DNA of 64,000 nt from Kibdelosporangium persicum. Its GTDB lineage: Bacteria; Actinomycetota; Actinomycetes; Mycobacteriales; Pseudonocardiaceae. Under the pieces are notes generated by a model that did not search any database, was not told the DNA's origin, and saw only the letters and a list, made by a program, of their open reading frames with translations. The DNA is taken from contig NZ_JAAATY010000022.1 of assembly GCF_013280595.1 (NCBI RefSeq), positions 97,111 to 161,110 on the forward strand. Direction: 5' to 3'. A program made the position numbers and the translations under genes. Below are positions 41,638-51,012 of this stretch, in pieces; the first letter of the stretch is position 1, and every line of letters begins with the position of its first letter.

Positions 41638-42606
41638 ATGCTCAAAACCGTGGCCGCGGTGCTCGTGGACGAGTTCGCACCCTTCGAGTTCGGCGTCATC
41701 TGCGAGGTCTTCGGCATCGACCGCACTGACGACGGCGTGCCGCCGTTCGAGTTCCGGGTGTGCGGCGAGCGGGCGAACGAGCCGCTGCGGACGACCGTCG
41801 GCGTCTCACTGACCCCGGACCACGACCTGGGCGCGCTCGCTGACGCCGATCTCGTCGCGATCCCCGCCGCCAACATCCGCGACGAGTACCCCGAAGCCGT
41901 TCTGGACGCCATCCGTACCGCCTCGGCGCGCGGCGCGACCCTGCTGACGGTTTGCAGCGGTGCGTTCCTGCTCGGCGCCACCGGCTTGCTGGACGGCAGG
42001 TTGTGCACGACGCACTGGCGGCACGCGGACCAGTTCGCGAGCCGTTTCCCGGCGGCCAAGCTCGATCCGGACGTGCTGTTCGTCGACGACGGCGACATCA
42101 TCACCAGCGCCGGCACGGCGGCCGGAATCGACGCCTGCCTGCACCTGGTCCGCCGCGAACTCGGCTCCGGCCCCGCCGCCGCGATCGCCCGCCGGATGGT
42201 CGTCCCGCCGCAGCGCGACGGCGGGCAACGGCAGTACGTCGAGCTGCCGATGCCGCAGACCGGCGACAGCCTCGAGCCCGTGCTGACGTGGATGCTGGAG
42301 CACCTCACGGTCGAGCACACCGTCGCTGACCTGGCCAGACGCGCGCAGATGTCCGAGCGGACGTTCGCGCGCCGGTTCGTGGCGGAGACCGGGACGACAC
42401 CGTTGCGCTGGTTGTCCACGCAGCGGGTCATGCACGCCCAGCGGCTGCTGGAGGAGACGGCACTGAGCGTCGAGGAGATCGCCCAGCAGTGCGGTTTCGG
42501 CAGCGCCGCGCTGCTCAGGCACCATTTCCACAAGGTCGTCGGGGTCGGCCCGAAGGACTACCGGCGGACGTTCGCCGCGAGCCCGAAAGGGCAGAGATCC
42601 GGGTGA
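41638..42606 (+). CDS. GlxA-type AraC regulator with DJ-1/PfpI domain
   Basis: 322 residues. The first ~190 residues are a DJ-1/PfpI-like domain with TVCSGAFLLGATGLLDGR and HWRHADQF, where the Cys in TVCSGAF sits at the nucleophile-elbow position. The C-terminal ~95 residues are an AraC DNA-binding domain with two HTHs (VADLARRAQMSERTFARRF; SVEEIAQQCGFGSAALLRHH). GlxA-like proteins sense small molecules, often amines or purine-related compounds. It is divergent from the small membrane protein and NCS1 permease genes and is the best candidate to control them. Confidence 0.85.
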   Translation: MLKTVAAVLVDEFAPFEFGVICEVFGIDRTDDGVPPFEFRVCGERANEPLRTTVGVSLTPDHDLGALADADLVAIPAANIRDEYPEAVLDAIRTASARGATLLTVCSGAFLLGATGLLDGRLCTTHWRHADQFASRFPAAKLDPDVLFVDDGDIITSAGTAAGIDACLHLVRRELGSGPAAAIARRMVVPPQRDGGQRQYVELPMPQTGDSLEPVLTWMLEHLTVEHTVADLARRAQMSERTFARRFVAETGTTPLRWLSTQRVMHAQRLLEETALSVEEIAQQCGFGSAALLRHHFHKVVGVGPKDYRRTFAASPKGQRSG

Positions 42607-42715
42607 CGGCGGCCACTGCCCGACACGTTCGAGTGATCATCGTGGATATCGGCATCAGACAGGCCCTGGGGAGGCGTCTCATCGCCGCAAGGCCCAGAAG
42701 CTGGAGGAGGCAGCG

Positions 42716-43132
42716 ATGACGCGCGAGGACCACACCGAGATCACCACGACGGTCACGTTCGACCTGGCGTCGGACCATCCGGTGCCGGTCGACGTCGAAC
42801 TGCGCTACGACACCCGTGACCCGTTCGCGGTGTACGCGCTGTTCGAGCCGGAAGGCGCCCGGGCCGTGCAGTGGATCCTGTCGCGTGACCTGCTGGCCGA
42901 CGGGCTGATCGTGCGCACCGGCGACGGCGACGTGCGGATGTGGCCGGACAAGAAGGACAACGAACTGGTCGTGATCGAGTTCGTCACGCCGAAGGGCCAG
43001 GCCCGGTTCGAGGCGCACGCCCAGGACATCGCCGACTTCCTGGACACCACCTACGAGGTCGTGCTGCCCGGCGCCGAGGACGAGTGGTTCGACTTCGACG
43101 CCGAGATCGCGCGGATGATCGCCGCGGGCTGA
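42716..43132 (+). CDS. SsgA-like (SALP) sporulation/cell-division regulator
   Basis: 138 residues, the normal size for SsgA-like proteins. The sequence fits the family throughout: TFDLASDHPVPVDVELRYDT, DPFAVYALFEP, WILSRDLLADGL, GDGDVRMWP. GGAGGAGG precedes ATG 42716. These proteins recruit or position FtsZ and peptidoglycan enzymes during septation and spore formation in filamentous actinomycetes, so the gene supports a mycelial, sporulating host. It is a monocistronic gene ending at a bidirectional hairpin. Confidence 0.88.
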   Translation: MTREDHTEITTTVTFDLASDHPVPVDVELRYDTRDPFAVYALFEPEGARAVQWILSRDLLADGLIVRTGDGDVRMWPDKKDNELVVIEFVTPKGQARFEAHAQDIADFLDTTYEVVLPGAEDEWFDFDAEIARMIAAG

Positions 43133-43164
43133 CGCCCCGGCGCCCCGCGTTGGCCGCCAATGTG

Positions 43165-43187
43165 CTGCCAGAGGGCCCTTCTGGCAG
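43165..43187. terminator. Bidirectional hairpin between the SsgA-like and XRE genes
   Basis: Stem CTGCCAGA/TCTGGCAG with loop GGGCCCT, between two convergent genes. It should act as a terminator for both. Confidence 0.65.
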
Positions 43188-43211
43188 TCGCATCGACAGG
43201 TGGGACCGCGC

Positions 43212-44432
43212 TCAGATCCTGGGGACGGCCACGCCGACACCGGCGAGCTGGCCGTACAGCGTGCGCACCGAGAGGTCGTCGCCGTACTTCGACAGCCGAC
43301 GCACCACCGAGGTCAGGCACACCTGGTCACGGACCGGGCGGATCGGCGCGACTCGCGGCACCACCTGGGAGGTGGTCGCGCAGGCCTCCTCGATTTTGCG
43401 CTGGTCGGCCAGCGCGGAGGCGAGCAAAGTCCTTGTGCAGACGCGTACTCCGGGCCAGCGCTCGCTCAGTTTGACCGCCGTACGGGCGAATCCCTCGGCC
43501 TCGCGCGGCCAGCCGAGGAACCGGAACGACAACGCGCACCCCGACGCGAGGTAGAGCCGGTCGGTCGGGTCCGCCGAGGCCATGCTCTCCAGCGACTTCT
43601 CCGCCTTGCGCAGCACCTGCAGGCACGTGTCGCGGTCGCCCATCATCGCGTAGCAGGACGCCGCCATCGAGGCGACCTCCACACGCAACAACGTGAGCCC
43701 TGTCTTCTCCGCGGCCTGTTCGGCCATGCGGATCACCGGCACCGCTGATTCGAGCGTGCCGTGGAACAGGGACTGGAAGCTCAGTGCCGCAAGGATCTCC
43801 GCGGACAACGCCAGTTCGCCGGACCGCCTGCTCAGGTTGAGCGCGATCCGCATCCGCTGGCTGCCCAGCGTGACCTCACCTTCGTCGTAGGCGTACCAGC
43901 CGCCGCGCAGGTACGACTCCGCCGCCGCCCGGAAAACGTTCTCGGTCGGCGCCTCGGTTTCCTCGGTCGCCTCGTTGCCCAGCCACCGGAACAGCTGCCG
44001 CATCCCGAGCCCGACCTGGTCGTCCGGCCTGCTCACGGTGCGCAGCGCGGTGAAACCGCCCTCGCCGCCCGCGAACTCGGCCTGGCGGGACCCGGAGAGC
44101 TGGAACCACAACAGCCGCTGCGGGATCTTCAGCGCCTTCGCCCAGCGCTCAAGCTTGTCCAGGTCGTGCACCTGACTTCGGTCACGCTCGATCCTGCTGA
44201 TCTGCCCCTGGCTCACCCCAAGCCAGTTGGCGACTTCCGCCTGACCGACGTTGCCGGCCCGCCGGTACTCGCGCAGCAGCTGGCCGAAGTGACGTTCCGC
44301 GGCCGCCGCACGCATGGGGGCGGCATCCCAGAACTCGTCCGGCCGGGCCGGCGCGCCGGCCCTGCCAGACCGGCGAGGGGTGGTGTCCACCCCGCCGTGA
44401 GCGCTGGTCCGCCCACCTGGTTGCTGCTTCAT
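43212..44432 (-). CDS. XRE-family regulator with C-terminal TPR-like domain
   Basis: 406 residues. A basic N-terminal stretch is followed by an XRE HTH (residues about 46-110: GQAEVANWLGVSQGQISRIE). About 270 residues of helical repeats then resemble TPRs (ALSAEILAALSFQSLFHGTL, AASCYAMMGDRDTCLQVLRK). Proteins with this layout are numerous in Pseudonocardiales and regulate development or secondary metabolism through peptide or protein partners. It converges with the SsgA-like gene. The small membrane protein gene upstream may share its transcript. Confidence 0.8.
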   Translation of the reverse strand: MKQQPGGRTSAHGGVDTTPRRSGRAGAPARPDEFWDAAPMRAAAAERHFGQLLREYRRAGNVGQAEVANWLGVSQGQISRIERDRSQVHDLDKLERWAKALKIPQRLLWFQLSGSRQAEFAGGEGGFTALRTVSRPDDQVGLGMRQLFRWLGNEATEETEAPTENVFRAAAESYLRGGWYAYDEGEVTLGSQRMRIALNLSRRSGELALSAEILAALSFQSLFHGTLESAVPVIRMAEQAAEKTGLTLLRVEVASMAASCYAMMGDRDTCLQVLRKAEKSLESMASADPTDRLYLASGCALSFRFLGWPREAEGFARTAVKLSERWPGVRVCTRTLLASALADQRKIEEACATTSQVVPRVAPIRPVRDQVCLTSVVRRLSKYGDDLSVRTLYGQLAGVGVAVPRI

Positions 44433-44478
44433 CTTCAGAACTCCGCTCCTTCATCGCGGCCGAGGATCTGGGGTTTGC

Positions 44479-44817
44479 TCAGCAGTCCACCCGGAGCGCC
44501 ATCGGATCGCATTTCGTCCCGCTCGAGGATCCTGACCCAAACGAGGACCAGTCCGAGTACCAGGTTGTCGCTGGCCTGATCGCCGACTGCGGGGTTCCGG
44601 CGCTGGCAGGGGCGGGGGCCTGGTCACGCCCCATGATCGTCGTGGTACCTGAATTTGTCTCGTTTTTTGTCTCGGCCGCGCCGGCGAGACCGTTCAGCAG
44701 CGTCGCGGCGACGGTCGCCGTGGCGATGCCCGTCGCGGTCAACACGATGATCCGGGTATCGAGGCGCTCACTCGTCGCGCGGGACCGGCCACCGGTCGCC
44801 CTATGCCGTGCGCGCAT
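44479..44817 (-). CDS. Small single-pass membrane or secreted protein, unknown
   Basis: 112 residues from ATG 44817 (an earlier GTG is possible). A basic N-terminus and one hydrophobic segment (IIVLTATGIATATVAATLLNG, residues about 23-42) precede a Ser/Thr/Gly-rich tail with Cys near the end (GTKCDP, VDC). The ribosome site is only moderate (GAGAGG). The gene lies 46 bases upstream of the XRE-TPR gene on the same strand. No family is recognised. Confidence 0.5.
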   Translation of the reverse strand: MRARHRATGGRSRATSERLDTRIIVLTATGIATATVAATLLNGLAGAAETKNETNSGTTTIMGRDQAPAPASAGTPQSAIRPATTWYSDWSSFGSGSSSGTKCDPMALRVDC

Positions 44818-45031
44818 ACACGGAACCTCTCTATCAGCTCGAACCTGCACCCTGGTCTGGCTGGCGGCGCTTACACCACGACTTCAACTGGCGTAGGAGA
44901 TCTGGTGGATCACCCCCAACAGGAGTAGAAATACGCCGACCGGAGCATAGGGGTGCGACGCACAGTGTTCAACCCTTACCTGAGTGTTTCGAATGGGTAC
45001 ATTTTCGACGCGATTGAGTGAGGAGGGGGAT

Positions 45032-45733
45032 ATGACCCGTGTCGGGGAGGGTCTGTTCGCCGCGGTCCTCGACGACCTCTGCCGCCATCCGCCGGCAAGG
45101 CGCAGGCGGCTGAGCAACGTCGAGCTCGCAGCGGCGATCCGCGATCGCGGCGGGGACATCGGGCACGCGTACATCGCGCAGCTGCGCAAGGGACAGAAGG
45201 ACAATCCGACCCGTCAGGCGATCGAGGACCTGGCGGGCGCACTGGGGGTGCATCCGGCCTACTTCGTCGGCGGACGGCGGGAGCTGGCCGAAGGCGAGAC
45301 GCCGCGCTGGCGGCACGAGGCGTTGAAAACACTGTTCGACACCGCGCACGGAACGGTGTCACCGGAGGACGTCGCGGCCGCCATCAGCGCCAACGGCCGG
45401 TTCGGTTCGATCTCCGCGAGCTACATCCGGGAACTGCTCAACGGTGTCAGCGACAACCCCCGGTTGAAACACATTTTGGGTCTGGCTGAACACTTCGACG
45501 TGCCTCCCGCGTACTTCTTTGATGACAGGCTGGCTCGCTGGGTCGACAGCGAACGCGCTGACCTGGTGCAACTCCGGGAGCTTGGTGTGGTCGAGTTCGT
45601 GACACGACTCGCGGGCAAGGTTCCGGAGCTGTCCCAGCAGACGCGGCGGGCTACGATCCAGGCGATCGCCGACGCGCTCGAGCCCGGGAAGTACGAGGGC
45701 TGGTTCATTCGGCGGGACCAGGAGTCAAGATGA
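45032..45733 (+). CDS. EspR-like regulator with two tandem HTH domains
   Basis: 233 residues from ATG 45032, preceded by GAGGAGGGGG. It contains two similar HTH halves: LSNVELAAAIRDRGGDIGHA then YIAQLRKGQKDNP, and VSPEDVAAAISANGRFGSIS then YIRELLNGVSDNP. Each is followed by VHPAYF or VPPAYFF, the pattern of mycobacterial EspR. The C-terminal helix (LRELGVVEFVTRL) is also EspR-like. EspR is an architectural regulator of ESX-1 genes. Here the gene overlaps the start of an ImmA/IrrE peptidase gene (ATGA), so the pair may be a repressor with its protease. Confidence 0.75.
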   Translation: MTRVGEGLFAAVLDDLCRHPPARRRRLSNVELAAAIRDRGGDIGHAYIAQLRKGQKDNPTRQAIEDLAGALGVHPAYFVGGRRELAEGETPRWRHEALKTLFDTAHGTVSPEDVAAAISANGRFGSISASYIRELLNGVSDNPRLKHILGLAEHFDVPPAYFFDDRLARWVDSERADLVQLRELGVVEFVTRLAGKVPELSQQTRRATIQAIADALEPGKYEGWFIRRDQESR

Positions 45734-46275
45734 ACAGACGCACCCGCCGTGCACTGGTCAACCGCGTCATCGGTGAGCTGGGACTCGCCCCGGACGCCAC
45801 CTACCAGGAGGCTGCCCGGCGAGTGTGCGAGCTGATGGGCCGGCACCTCGGCAAACACGTGGAAGTGCGCTTCGCGCCGCTGCCGGACGCACGGCTCACC
45901 GGCGTCTCCGCGTTGCTGGAGAACGGCAACTACCTGGTGATCTGCGCGGACTCACCCCGCTGGTACCACCGGCTGCAGATCCTGCTGCACGAGTTCGCGC
46001 ACCTGATGCTCGGTCATCAGCCGGTCACCCTGACCAAGTCGGAAAGCCTGCGCCGGCTGGCTCCGAACCTGCTGCCGGACATGGCGCGGTACGTGGCCGG
46101 CCGCACTTCCTTCAACGACCACGAGGAACGGGCCGCCGAGGAACTGGCGGACGAACTGCTCGACGCGATCACCGACCAGCGCTCGTTCGACGAGCCGGGC
46201 ATGCCCGGGCACGTGCGGCGGATCGTCTCGTCGTTCTCCACCGACCACGAGGCCGCCCATGACGTCCACCTTTGA
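45730..46275 (+). CDS. ImmA/IrrE-family metallopeptidase
   Basis: 181 residues. The zinc motif LLHEFAHLMLGH (HExxH) is near residue 85, followed by EERAAEELADELL, the third-ligand region of this family. ImmA/IrrE enzymes cleave cognate XRE-type repressors to switch on mobile-element or stress genes. It overlaps the stop of the EspR-like regulator gene by four bases and its own stop overlaps the next gene by 17 bases, so all three proteins are made together. The regulator is its likely substrate. Confidence 0.85.
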   Translation: MNRRTRRALVNRVIGELGLAPDATYQEAARRVCELMGRHLGKHVEVRFAPLPDARLTGVSALLENGNYLVICADSPRWYHRLQILLHEFAHLMLGHQPVTLTKSESLRRLAPNLLPDMARYVAGRTSFNDHEERAAEELADELLDAITDQRSFDEPGMPGHVRRIVSSFSTDHEAAHDVHL

Positions 46276-47488
46276 CGTCATCTTCCTGACCGGCGCCCTG
46301 GTCGGCGGGCTCGCCCTGACGTACAAGGCGATCCGGCTCTACCGGCACGGCGGGCACGCCCGGTCGTGGGCGTTGACCATCACCATCGCCTACGCCGTGG
46401 GCACCGCGGTCATGTCGGCGCCGACGTTCGCCGTCTGGTTCGACGAGTTCGTCGGCATCGACAGCTTCTCGACGCTGCTGGAAGCCTGTATGGAAGCGGG
46501 TTTCGCCTGCGGCGCGCTGTCGTTGGTGACGTACTGGCGTTACCCGCTGGGCCGCGCGTGTGAACTGGTGTGGCGGTTCAGCAAGATGTTCTTCGGCCTC
46601 GTCGCCGTGATGGTCGTGCTGTTCGCCGTCTCGTCGTTCCCCGGCAGCCACGAGGTGGACTTCATCAGCAAGTACGCCCACCAGCCAACGGTTTCGGCGT
46701 TCGTGCTCGTCTACCTGATCCCCACCACGATCGCCACGGCGGCGTCCACCCGCGGCTGCGGCCGGGCGGCCAAGGACCCGGCGATCGCGGAGTTCCCGTG
46801 GCTGCGCCGGGTGTTGCGGTGCCTGCAGATCGCGGTCGGCTTCGCGATGGTGCACCTGGTCGGCGAGTACGTCGCGTTGGCCGCGGCCTGGTTCGGCTGG
46901 CATTCCCTGGACTGGGTCTCACCCGTGGCGTCGGCCGCGTCCGCGTTCGGCTTCATCCCGGGCGCGTTGGCGGCGGCGTTGCCCGGCATCGAGCGTCTCA
47001 AGCCACGGCTGCACCTGGCGTGGGAACGCTGGCAGGTGTTCGTGCTGCTGCGGCCGTTGCACCGCTCGCTGCGGTTCGTCAACCCGGAAGTCGTGTTCGT
47101 GGCACGGGGGAAGCGCTTCTGCCCGCACCACAGAGTGCGTCGGCAACTGCTGGAACTGAGCGAATGGCGCTGGACACTCGCGCCCCGCTTCGACCCGGAC
47201 GTCCGCGCGGCGGCCGAGCGGATCGGGAGCATCCGCGGGCTGACGGGAGCGGACCTCGACGCGACGGTGGAAGCGGCCCAACTGAGAGCAGCGATCAACC
47301 ACTCCCGCAAGGTGTCCGGAACGGTGTATCCGGAAGCGACACATGACGGCTCCGGTTTGGACAGTGAGTACGCCTGGTGGGTCGCTGTGGCGCACGCGTT
47401 CCGGAACTCGAGCGTGGTGACAGCCGCGCTGACGGAGGCCAGGGTGCATCGCGTCCGCGGCTTCCTGTTCACGTCGTCCGGTCGCTGA
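46259..47488 (+). CDS. MAB_1171c-type (DUF6545) membrane protein
   Basis: 409 residues. The N-terminal ~250 residues contain about seven hydrophobic segments (GALVGGLALTYKAIRLYR, VAVMVVLFAVSSF, ATAASTRGCG...). The C-terminal ~150 residues are cytosolic and contain RPLHRSLRFVNPEVVF and RRQLLELSEW, features typical of the MAB_1171c family. Its function is unestablished. It is the third gene of the EspR-like/ImmA/membrane cluster, a set found repeatedly in actinobacteria. It converges with the ECF sigma gene, overlapping it by 20 bases. Confidence 0.75.
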   Translation: MTSTFDVIFLTGALVGGLALTYKAIRLYRHGGHARSWALTITIAYAVGTAVMSAPTFAVWFDEFVGIDSFSTLLEACMEAGFACGALSLVTYWRYPLGRACELVWRFSKMFFGLVAVMVVLFAVSSFPGSHEVDFISKYAHQPTVSAFVLVYLIPTTIATAASTRGCGRAAKDPAIAEFPWLRRVLRCLQIAVGFAMVHLVGEYVALAAAWFGWHSLDWVSPVASAASAFGFIPGALAAALPGIERLKPRLHLAWERWQVFVLLRPLHRSLRFVNPEVVFVARGKRFCPHHRVRRQLLELSEWRWTLAPRFDPDVRAAAERIGSIRGLTGADLDATVEAAQLRAAINHSRKVSGTVYPEATHDGSGLDSEYAWWVAVAHAFRNSSVVTAALTEARVHRVRGFLFTSSGR

Positions 47489-47960
47489 GCGCCCGCCGCA
47501 GCGCCCGAACCCCGTGGTACATCCGGGACTTCACGGTCCCGGGCGGCACTCCCAGCATGTCCGCGACCTCGTTGACCGTCCGGCCGCGCAGGTACGTCTC
47601 CTGGATGACTTCTCGCTGCGCCTGCGGCAACCTGTCCAACGCCCGGTGCACGACCATGGCGGAAACAGTCTGGTCAGCGGGGTCCGGCACGCTGACGTAG
47701 TCCTCATGCGCCTCTTCGACCTCGAACGGCCGCGCCTGTCTGCTCCGCCGGTCGTCGATGACAACGCGTCGCGCGACCGTGCACATCCAGGCGCGTAGGA
47801 GTTGTGGCCGCGGGTCGAGCCTGCTCGCGTTGCGCCACGCCCTGATCAGGGTCTCCTGCACCACGTCCTCGGCCCAATGCCGGTCGTAACCGGTCAACCG
47901 CAACGCGTACGGCATGAGCGAGACGCCCATCTCCTGATACAGCACGTGACCCATGCCCAC
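47469..47960 (-). CDS. ECF sigma factor
   Basis: 163 residues. Sigma-2 (YALRLTGYDRHWAEDVVQETLIRAWRNA stretch, residues about 18-45; key DVVQET) and sigma-4 (LPQAQREVIQETYLRGRTVNEVADMLGVPPGTVKSR region, residues about 105-145) are both present. The length is normal for a compact ECF factor. No anti-sigma gene with a zinc motif or membrane helix is adjacent. The 3' end overlaps the convergent membrane gene. Confidence 0.85.
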   Translation of the reverse strand: MGMGHVLYQEMGVSLMPYALRLTGYDRHWAEDVVQETLIRAWRNASRLDPRPQLLRAWMCTVARRVVIDDRRSRQARPFEVEEAHEDYVSVPDPADQTVSAMVVHRALDRLPQAQREVIQETYLRGRTVNEVADMLGVPPGTVKSRMYHGVRALRRALSDRTT

Positions 47961-48565
47961 ATCGTCTTTTGTTGCGGCACAAGGGTCCAGCCGCTAATCC
48001 CAGAGCGCATACCGCCGGCAACGGTTATCAGAACCCAAGCAGGACAAGCGAACTACTTGCCGGGCATGGCGCCCCACCTCTCCGAGGCCGCTTTCCCCGC
48101 AAAGGACACAGCGGTGACCGAACCGGCACCGTGGCCCGCGTTGTCCGCACCGCCAACCTGTTGACCGACTGCCAACAAAGGATTCGTAGAGATCGGGCCG
48201 TGCTCTATCCACAGGCACGCCTACCCTGGGAGGGCTCCCGGCGACCCGGGGCACACTGGCGGAAACCGCGAACGAAAGGGGGGAGGGACATGGTCAGCTT
48301 GGGGGTGAAACTGACCAGGCCCCTCCCTCAGGTGGCGGCTGGTGCTGGGGACACCGGAATGCCGCCGGCCACCTCGCAGCCGTCAGGCCGGGGCGAGGGG
48401 TCGTCATGCCAGGCGAGCACTACCGGCGTGGGTAGTACTGCCGTTGCCATAGGCCCCAGCCGATTGGCACGCTTGTGCTCACAACTATCACTGAGGGACA
48501 TCCACGGCGGGAGTAGTTGACTGTTGCCTTGTCAGCAGGCAACGAGAGTCGACCAGGAGGGGCGA
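47961..48565. other. 605-base intergenic region, no convincing gene
   Basis: It lies between the divergent ECF sigma and STAND-regulator genes, so promoters for both should lie here. A 76-codon frame (48290-48520) starts after GGGGGGAGGG but is Gly/Ser/Pro-rich without a domain and is doubtful. I see no RNA gene or repeat. Confidence 0.4.
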
Positions 48566-50749
48566 GTGTCCGCGTTCGGCAAGCGACTGCGGGAGGCCAG
48601 GCAGGCCGCCGGCTGGTCGTTGCGCGAACTTTCCGCCCGGGTGCACTACAACACCGGCTATCTCAGCAAGATCGAGAACGGGCTGCGGCCCGCGTCGATC
48701 GAGCTGGCGAAACGCTGCGACGCCGAGCTGGGCACGACGCTCGCCCGGCTGATCCCGCCGTCGGTTCCCCGGTCGACGCAACGGCCTTCGCCACGGCAAC
48801 TGCCCGCGCACGACCCGCGGATCGTCGACCGGGCCGAGGACATCAAGGCGTTGGACGCCATGCTGGACGGCGACCGGATGACGATCGCCGTGCTCTCCGG
48901 CACAGCGGGCGTGGGCAAGACCACATTGGCCCTGCACTGGGCACATCGCATCCAGCACCGCTTCCCGGACGGTCAGCTGTACGCGGCCATGCGTGGTTTC
49001 GGTTCGCAACCACCGCAGGACGCGAGCCGGATCCTGCGCGGCTTCCTCCAGGACCTGGGGGTGGCGCCGCAGGCCATCCCGGCCGAGGAGGACGAGCGCG
49101 CCGCGATGTTCCGCAGTCTGGTGGCGGACAAACATCTTCTTGTCGTGCTTGACAACGCCAGGGACAGCGAGCACGTGCAGTCACTGCTGCCCGGCAGCCC
49201 GACTTGTTGCGTGATCATCACGAGCCGGGACCGTCTTGACCGGTTGGTCGCCCTTGAGGGCGCACAACGCCGCACGCTCGAGCTGTTCGATGTGGGCAGA
49301 AGCCAGGAGCTGCTGGCCATGCGGCTCGGCAAGCGGGCCGTCGACTCCGAGCCCGGGGCCGCGACCGAACTGGCCCGGTTGTCCGCCGGGCTCCCGCTCG
49401 CGTTGAGCATCGTGGCGTCCCGGGTCAACACGGACTTCGCGACACCGCTGCGCGACCTGGTCGACGAGCTGACCGAAGCCCGGCTCGACGGGCTCGATCT
49501 CGGCGACACCCTGGACCTGCGCACGGTTTTCTCGTGGTCGTCCGAACGGCTCTCCCCCTCCGCCGCCCGGATGTTCCGGCTACTGGGCGTGTTCCCCGGC
49601 CCGGACATCAGCGTGCACGGTGCCGCAGCCCTCGCCGGGCAGGACATCGGCCACGCCAGGCGTGATCTCACCGAACTGGTGCGGGCACACTTGTTGCGCG
49701 AGCAACGTCCCGGCCGGTTCGGTTTCCATGACCTGCTCAAGGCCTACGCCGCCGAGCAGGCCGCCCAGGAGTCCACACGGGACGCCGTCGGCCGGGTGCT
49801 CGACCACTACCTGCACACCGCGATCAGCGGCGACAAACAGCTGTACAGCAACCAGACGGGCATCGAAGCCGACCCGCCCGCGGAAGGTTCGCAGCCACGC
49901 GAACTGGCCGACTACCCCAACACGCTCCGGTGGTTCGACGAGGAACACCACGTGTTGATGGCGTGCGTGCAGCTCGCCGCGGACGACGGCTGGGACAGGC
50001 ACGCCTGGCAGCTTCCCCGCGCGCTGGCGGCTTTTCTCCGGCTACGCGGGTACTGGCAGGACTGGGCCAACACGCAGCGGGTCGCTTTGCGCACCGCCCA
50101 ACGGATCGGCGCCAAGGCCGCGGAGGCGGACGCGCATCGGCTGCTGTCCCAGGCGTATCACAACCTGTGCGAGTACTCCGAAACCGTGCACCACGCCGAG
50201 CAGGCGATCGACCTGTACGGGCAGCTCGGTGATCGCAGCGGCGAAGCGTTGGCACACCGCCATTTGGCGTGGACGTACCACGAGAAGACCGACTACGAGA
50301 GGGCAATGGCGCACCACCGCCAGGCACTCGCGTTGTTCCGGTGGAGCAACCACCGGCTGGGTGAGGCCAGCAGCCTCAACGGTCTCGGGTGGACGACCGC
50401 GCACCTCGGCGACCACCGCGCCGCGCTCGGCTTGTGCGAACAGGCGTTGCGGATCGCCGATCAGTTGCGGGACAAGCACATGCAGGCCTCGGTACGAGAC
50501 AGCCTCGGCTTCATCCACCACCAGGTCGGATCACTCGGCCAGGCGGCCGAGCACTACCGGCAGGCCATCGCCGCGTTCCGTGAGCTGGGAAGTTCGTACT
50601 ACGAAGCGTTGTCCCTCAACAGTCTGGGTGACGTCCAACAGGCCGAACAGGATCTGGCCGGCGCGGCGGAGTCGTGGACCGCCGCCAAGGCCATTTTGGA
50701 CTACCTGCGTCACCCGAAAGCGGCCGAAGTGGCCGTCAAACTTGCCTGA
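48566..50749 (+). CDS. STAND regulator: XRE HTH, NB-ARC ATPase and TPR repeats
   Basis: 727 residues from GTG 48566, preceded by AGGAGGGG. Residues about 5-60 are an XRE HTH (GWSLRELSARVHYNTGYLSK). NB-ARC follows with P-loop GTAGVGKTTLALHW near residue 116, DNARDS and CVIITSRDRLDRL (Walker B and sensor). The C-terminal ~270 residues are TPRs (EALAHRHLAWTYHEKTDYER, LGEASSLNGLGWTTAHLGDH). The order matches AfsR-like regulators but with an XRE domain in place of the SARP domain. Ligand binding to the TPRs probably triggers ATP-dependent oligomerisation. Part of such proteins act in development, antibiotic control or defence. Confidence 0.85.
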   Translation: MSAFGKRLREARQAAGWSLRELSARVHYNTGYLSKIENGLRPASIELAKRCDAELGTTLARLIPPSVPRSTQRPSPRQLPAHDPRIVDRAEDIKALDAMLDGDRMTIAVLSGTAGVGKTTLALHWAHRIQHRFPDGQLYAAMRGFGSQPPQDASRILRGFLQDLGVAPQAIPAEEDERAAMFRSLVADKHLLVVLDNARDSEHVQSLLPGSPTCCVIITSRDRLDRLVALEGAQRRTLELFDVGRSQELLAMRLGKRAVDSEPGAATELARLSAGLPLALSIVASRVNTDFATPLRDLVDELTEARLDGLDLGDTLDLRTVFSWSSERLSPSAARMFRLLGVFPGPDISVHGAAALAGQDIGHARRDLTELVRAHLLREQRPGRFGFHDLLKAYAAEQAAQESTRDAVGRVLDHYLHTAISGDKQLYSNQTGIEADPPAEGSQPRELADYPNTLRWFDEEHHVLMACVQLAADDGWDRHAWQLPRALAAFLRLRGYWQDWANTQRVALRTAQRIGAKAAEADAHRLLSQAYHNLCEYSETVHHAEQAIDLYGQLGDRSGEALAHRHLAWTYHEKTDYERAMAHHRQALALFRWSNHRLGEASSLNGLGWTTAHLGDHRAALGLCEQALRIADQLRDKHMQASVRDSLGFIHHQVGSLGQAAEHYRQAIAAFRELGSSYYEALSLNSLGDVQQAEQDLAGAAESWTAAKAILDYLRHPKAAEVAVKLA

Positions 50750-50758
50750 CACAGCGGC

Positions 50759-50791
50759 GGAGGGCCCGCACCGATCCGGTGCGAGCCCTCC
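50759..50791. terminator. Bidirectional hairpin between the STAND regulator and cspA
   Basis: GGAGGGC-cCGCACCG...CGGTGCGa-GCCCTCC, a long GC-rich stem between two convergent genes. It should end both transcripts. Confidence 0.75.
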
Positions 50792-50808
50792 ACGCGACTA
50801 AGTGCTGA

Positions 50809-51012
50809 TCAGATCGCACGCACGCTCTGGGCCTGCGGGCCCTTCTGGCCCTGGCCGATCTCGAACTCAACACGCTGGCCCTCGTCCAACGACCTGAAGC
50901 CGGAGCCCTGGATCTCCGAGTAGTGCACGAACACGTCGGCGCCCCCGCCGTCCTGCTCGATGAACCCGAAGCCCTTCTCGCCGTTGAACCACTTAACGGT
51001 GCCTTGCGCCAT
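50809..51012 (-). CDS. cspA: Cold shock protein, CspA family
   Basis: 67 residues starting [20 protein letters not shown], with the RNP1-like motif KGFGFI and RNP2-like motif VFVHYSE. The length and sequence are those of a single-domain CspA. It binds single-stranded nucleic acids as an RNA chaperone in the cytosol. ATG 51012 is the family start; the 12-residue upstream extension in the same frame is not used. The stop is followed by a bidirectional hairpin. Confidence 0.95.
   Translation of the reverse strand: MAQGTVKWFNGEKGFGFIEQDGGGADVFVHYSEIQGSGFRSLDEGQRVEFEIGQGQKGPQAQSVRAI

Noticed and set aside
48290..48520. A 76-codon gene before the STAND regulator
   Set aside because: A ribosome-site-like stretch is present, but the product is low-complexity without a domain, and GC-rich DNA often keeps such frames open.
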